Made by a program: the position numbers and the translations under genes. Below, piece after piece: positions 60,703 to 64,000 of a stretch of DNA of 64,000 bases (position 1 is its first letter; each line of letters opens with the position of its first letter). This DNA comes from an uncultured Lachnospiraceae bacterium (GTDB lineage: Bacteria; Bacillota; Clostridia; Lachnospirales; Lachnospiraceae). The notes below the pieces were generated by a model that was given only the letters and a program-made list of their open reading frames with translations, searched no databases and was not told the DNA's origin. The stretch is taken from assembly GCA_910577175.1 (NCBI GenBank), contig CAJTLU010000002.1:189337-253336 (forward strand), written 5' to 3'.

Positions 60703-62172
60703 ATGAAAATCGGATTTGATAATGAGAAGTATCTGAAAATGCAGTCAGAGTACATTATGGAGCGCATTGGAAAGTTCGGGGACAAGCTGTATCTGGAGTT
60801 CGGAGGGAAGCTGTTTGACGATTATCACGCGTCAAGAGTGCTGCCAGGTTTTTTACCGGACAGTAAGTTAAAGATGCTGTTAAAGCTTGCGGACAAGGCG
60901 GAGGTTATTCTTGTTATCGGTGCGGATTCGATTGAGCAGAATAAAAAGCGGGAGGATTTAGGTATTACTTATGACGAGGACGTGGTACGTCTGGTAGAGG
61001 AGTATAAAAATTGCGGTCTTTTTGTCGGCAGTGTTGTTGTGACGAAGTATGCCGGACAGGCGGCAGCCGATATGTTTAAGGAAAAGCTGGAAAAGAAGAA
61101 TATCAAGGTATATCGTCACTATGTCATTGAGGGGTATCCGACAAATGTTGCGCAGATTGTCAGCGACGACGGCTTTGGGAAAAACGACTATATTGAGACC
61201 AGCCGTCCGCTTGTTGTCGTGACCGCGCCGGGACCAGGAAGCGGTAAGATGGCAACCTGTCTTTCGCAGCTGTATCACGAAAACAAGCGCGGTGTCAAGG
61301 CAGGCTATGCGAAGTTTGAGACCTTCCCAATCTGGAACCTGCCGCTCAAGCATCCGGTGAATCTGGCGTACGAGGCTGCAACTGCGGATTTGAACGATGT
61401 CAATATGATTGACCCGTTCCATTTGGAAGCCTATGGCATGACCACGGTAAACTATAACCGTGATATTGAGATTTTCCCGGTACTGAATGCCGTGTTTGAG
61501 GAAATCTATGGCAGCAACCCGTACAAGTCCCCGACGGATATGGGTGTAAATATGGCGGGGAATTGTATTCTGGATGACGAGGCTTGCTGTCAGGCGTCAA
61601 AGATGGAGATTATCCGCCGGTATTACAAGGCGTTAAATAAGCTGGCAAAAGGGGACGACACGGAAAACGAGGTCTATAAAATCGAGCTTCTGATGAAGCA
61701 GGCAAGGATTACGACCGACGACCGCGCCGTAACGGTGGCGGCAAAGCGGCGTGCGGAGCAGCTGGGCGTGCCGACCGCGGCAATCGAACTTGCTGACGGA
61801 ACTGTGATTACCTCAAAGACAACTGATTTGCTTGGCGCATCTGCCGCGTTGCTTTTAAATTCATTAAAGTATCTTGCCGGAGTGGAGCACGATACGCACC
61901 TGATTTCGCCGAGCGCAATCGAGCCGATTCAGGCGCTGAAGGTAGGCTACCTTGGCAGCAGGAACCCGCGCCTGCATACGGACGAGGTACTGATAGCGCT
62001 GGCAATCTCCGCGGTAGACGACGAGAACGCAAAGCGCGCCATGCGGGAGCTTCCGAGACTGCGGGGCTGTCAGGTGCATACGTCAGTCATGCTTTCCGAC
62101 GTGGACTTAGGAGTTTTCAAAAAGCTCGGGGTGGACTTGACGTGCGAGCCGGTGATAAAGAAGAGCAGGTAG
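60703..62172 (+). CDS. DUF1846 protein
   Basis: 489 residues, the usual length for DUF1846. It starts MKIGFDNEKYLKMQSEYI as in the family and has a P-loop-like segment APGPGSGKMATCLSQLYHE near 173, plus GVNMAGNCI. The function of the family is not known; it is widespread in Firmicutes. ATG follows AAAAGGAGAAAAAGCAACGT. It is 47 bp downstream of mntP and may be co-transcribed. Confidence 0.92.
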   Translation: MKIGFDNEKYLKMQSEYIMERIGKFGDKLYLEFGGKLFDDYHASRVLPGFLPDSKLKMLLKLADKAEVILVIGADSIEQNKKREDLGITYDEDVVRLVEEYKNCGLFVGSVVVTKYAGQAAADMFKEKLEKKNIKVYRHYVIEGYPTNVAQIVSDDGFGKNDYIETSRPLVVVTAPGPGSGKMATCLSQLYHENKRGVKAGYAKFETFPIWNLPLKHPVNLAYEAATADLNDVNMIDPFHLEAYGMTTVNYNRDIEIFPVLNAVFEEIYGSNPYKSPTDMGVNMAGNCILDDEACCQASKMEIIRRYYKALNKLAKGDDTENEVYKIELLMKQARITTDDRAVTVAAKRRAEQLGVPTAAIELADGTVITSKTTDLLGASAALLLNSLKYLAGVEHDTHLISPSAIEPIQALKVGYLGSRNPRLHTDEVLIALAISAVDDENAKRAMRELPRLRGCQVHTSVMLSDVDLGVFKKLGVDLTCEPVIKKSR

Positions 62173-62181
62173 GGGAGAGGT

Positions 62182-62325
62182 TCAGGAAAAACGGGAAAGT
62201 TCTTTTTTCAGTGCCGTGGCAAATTCGTTTGCCGCGGCATAGTTTTTGGAGCGAAGCAGGGCGTTGATAGTGGCGAGCTGACTGTTAAAGTCATGGCGGA
62301 GCTTTGCGAGCTCTTTAGTGTTAGT
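62182..62325 (-). pseudogene. Fragment of a GHKL histidine kinase
   Basis: On the minus strand one frame encodes KELAKLRHDFNSQLATINAL, the phospho-acceptor helix of AgrC/GHKL-type kinases, and ends ALKKELSRFS with a stop at 62182. The ATPase domain is missing after it and the sensor part is replaced by the insertion-sequence remnant. Confidence 0.6.
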
Positions 62326-62332
62326 ATATAAG

Positions 62333-62990
62333 TGTGGACAAAAAAAGTTGAACAGCTTATACTATCAAGTGAAAGAGCAAAGGAGATGTTAAACATGGTG
62401 AAAAACTAAAAATTTTATGTTTCGAGATTCAAACAGTAGATTACAAATCTGTATAATGCCAGAATAAATTTCGTATCCGCAAATGGAACATGAATATAGC
62501 GTGAATTGGAGCACACTTAGACACTTAGTAACTAAGTAAAACAATTCTCACTTATTAAGATTTGCAAGAAAGATACAGTTACTCTTAAGGAATATATGGT
62601 ACTCTAGAAAGAAAACCAGCATATTAAGATTGAAAATGAAATATTTAAAAAGTGACTACCATGTTCGCAAAAGAACAATAGCTGTGAGTGTAGTTTTTAT
62701 CCATCATAACTTAAACTGCTCACTATTTCCCGGCTTTGCAGTGCTTTGAAGTTCCCAAGGAGCATTTATCACAAGTAGCATCAAAAGGTAGAAATAGTAT
62801 AAGAAATTAAAAAGCACAAAAGGAATCATCTTGCATAGTGACCTGGGAGTTGGTGTACAAGCCAAATATCTGGGAACTTTCTGTTCAGTAGGAGAATTCT
62901 GTATTCTCTTAGTTGCAAGGGAAATCTATACGATAACGCTTGGGTCGAATCGTTCCATTCTGCACTAAAAAGGAAGAAATATATATCCTT
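62333..62990 (+). mobile_element. Decayed IS3-family insertion sequence
   Basis: Left end begins TGTGGACAAAAAAAGTTGAA, like IS3-family ends, followed by AAAGGAGATG and a very short start of OrfA. OrfA end: KENQHIKIENEIFKK, then out of frame TTMFAKEQ (near 62608-62680). OrfB pieces: ISRLCSALKFPRSIYHK (near 62735), LHSDLGV with the second catalytic Asp (62831), and KGNLYDNAWVESFHSALKRK with the catalytic Glu (near 62917-62976) in another frame. Several frameshifts and a large internal deletion make it inactive. Confidence 0.8.
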
Positions 62991-63141
62991 ACTGGAAAAT
63001 TTTCTGCGTGTGGCAGATGCGCTCCATATCACGCTATCCTGTTAAAAGGAAGAAATGCCAAAGACGGTGCGGATTAAAGAACTATTGCAGGAGAAGAACA
63101 GGAATCAAAGGGAATATCTGCTACATATGTCTTTGAAATAG
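62985..63141 (+). pseudogene. XRE-regulator remnants
   Basis: After the transposase tail the frame runs into ENFLRVADALHITLSC, which resembles the end of an XRE helix-turn-helix domain. An ATG near 63055 opens MPKTVRIKELLQEKNRNQRE, the start of another XRE-like protein, ending at 63141 after about 28 codons. Both are too short to function. Confidence 0.45.
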
Positions 63142-63318
63142 AAAAAAATGGACAAGCTGTTGTAAAGTAGGTAGAAATAATCTGTTTTGAGTGAAATATA
63201 TTTTTAATATAAATCATTTTACTACTAGACATAGTCATGTCTTCTTGCAGTTTGAGGTCTTGTGTTCTTCTGTCGAAATGGTGAACAAAAACTCATATTA
63301 TAGTGAATTGTGGATAGA

Positions 63319-63347
63319 TTGACGGTCAATAAAGAGAGCTTTATAAT
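63319..63347 (+). promoter_or_regulatory. Sigma-A promoter with a palindrome on the -35, before the XRE gene
   Basis: TTGACG at 63319-63324, 17-bp spacer, TATAAT at 63342-63347. The -35 is part of the palindrome TTGACGGTCAA, a possible autoregulatory site for the XRE protein. Confidence 0.65.
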
Positions 63348-63373
63348 TTTTATATATAAAGAGGTGAGTCGAA

Positions 63374-63712
63374 ATGAACCAAGTATTAAGTGCATTGGGT
63401 GATGCTGTCCGCACAACAAGGAAAAGTAAAAATTTGTCCCAGGAGGCATTAGCCGAGAAGATAGGTGTTTGCAAAAGGACGATTATTGATATAGAAAAAA
63501 ATATCGGTAACCTAAAGTTTGAGATACTTTGTATGTTGGTAAGAGAATTGGATTTGCCATTGTATCAGGTGTTCTATCCGGAGGTTTCAGAGAATCTGGA
63601 AATGCAGAATGTACTTATGAAAGAGATGAAAGGTTGCTCGGAGTATGAATTGAAAGTTATACTGTCAGTAGTTAAGAGCTTGAGAAGTACATTGCGAGAT
63701 AGAACAGTATAA
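63374..63712 (+). CDS. XRE-family transcriptional regulator
   Basis: 112 residues. Helix-turn-helix at about 8-62 (RTTRKSKNLSQEALAEKIGV, CKRTIIDIEKN), followed by a C-terminal helical part of unknown role. ATG after AAAGAGGTGAGTCGAA. It stands among broken genes and may be the surviving part of a mobile or toxin-antitoxin locus. Confidence 0.9.
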   Translation: MNQVLSALGDAVRTTRKSKNLSQEALAEKIGVCKRTIIDIEKNIGNLKFEILCMLVRELDLPLYQVFYPEVSENLEMQNVLMKEMKGCSEYELKVILSVVKSLRSTLRDRTV

Positions 63713-63782
63713 TTATATGATTTTGAAAAGGGAAAATGTAGGTTGATTAGTAAAATAAGATTTTGTAAGTAATATCAGAATG

Positions 63783-64000
63783 TGAGAAGTGGAACAGAGA
63801 AAAGTAGCAATTCGCAATCTTGTGAGAACATTAAAAAATAATTTATGGAAATATGGAATTCGTGTTAATGTATTATTTACTGGATAAATTGGTGGAAAAA
63901 TGGATGCGGACGAAGTATTTAATAAATCAAGAAGTCTTACACCGCTTGGGCGTTTAGGTACGGATGAAGAAATAGCAAATGTGGCATATTTTCTTTTTTC
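63783..64000 (+). pseudogene. Short-chain dehydrogenase fragment with in-frame stop, runs off the window
   Basis: One frame encodes LVRTLKNNLWKYGIRVNVLF, TG, a TAA at about 63886, then PLGRLGTDEEIANVAYFLF. This is the C-terminal half of an SDR enzyme (IRVN strand, then PLGRLG-EEIA). The N-terminal Rossmann part and the catalytic YxxxK are not present upstream. Confidence 0.65.

Overview
The window looks like chromosome of a low-GC Gram-positive anaerobe of the Clostridia, most likely a Lachnospiraceae-type gut bacterium. The inference rests on gene content and style: SpoVB-type flippase, RqcH, MutS2-like protein without Smr domain, FlxA-like protein, paired half-size ABC exporters, BceRS/VanRS-like two-component systems beside ABC transporters, strong AGGAGG ribosome binding sites and sigma-A promoters with 17-bp spacers. 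No rRNA, tRNA, CRISPR array or intact prophage was seen.

Layout. 1-8.8 kb: housekeeping and envelope genes (U32 peptidase tail, FtsW/RodA fused to a degenerate PBP domain, Nudix hydrolase, a heterodimeric ABC exporter, a convergent SpoVB-like flippase). 8.9-15.9 kb: a visibly A/T-rich island, probably acquired, behind one strong promoter. It encodes an unusual fusion (subtilisin-like protease + DUF1611-like P-loop region + membrane HExxH zincin), two half ABC exporters, a protein of unknown family and a membrane-anchored transglutaminase-like protein. It looks like a peptide maturation/export system, but a deletion appears to have truncated its second exporter, and no precursor peptide was found. 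16-24.8 kb: an orphan LytTR regulator, FlxA-like protein, a cysteine desulfurase-MnmA pair for tRNA thiolation, a diguanylate cyclase, a PHP phosphatase and RqcH. 24.9-28.1 kb: a candidate small leader RNA, a collapsed ABC-2 operon flanked by 75-bp repeats, and a MutS2-like ATPase. 28.4-38.6 kb: two sensor-regulator-ABC modules of the peptide-antibiotic resistance type. 38.6-43.4 kb: a decayed acetyltransferase, small zinc/DUF2085 proteins and another ABC exporter pair.

43.4-50.2 kb is an accessory region: KptA, a DUF4143 ATPase behind two tandem palindromes, a PIN fragment with a small partner, Fic, an HD-domain protein, and several duplicated gene tails (including a perfect 148-bp repeat). 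50.2-62.2 kb returns to core-like genes: LMW phosphatase-MoxR-DUF58-transglutaminase operon, CAP protein, CDF exporter, SGNH lipoprotein, MntP, DUF1846. 62.2-64 kb is a gene graveyard: histidine kinase fragment, decayed IS3-family element, XRE remnants and one intact XRE gene, and a broken short-chain dehydrogenase.

Scattered through intergenic spaces is a family of palindromic elements (near 28.1, 33.8, 43.4, 59.9 kb, with partial relatives near 22.1, 39.0 and 57.6 kb) sharing outer ends related to TTTCCGCATTTT but carrying different internal hairpins. This family and the S8/P-loop/zincin fusion are the most unusual signals in the window.
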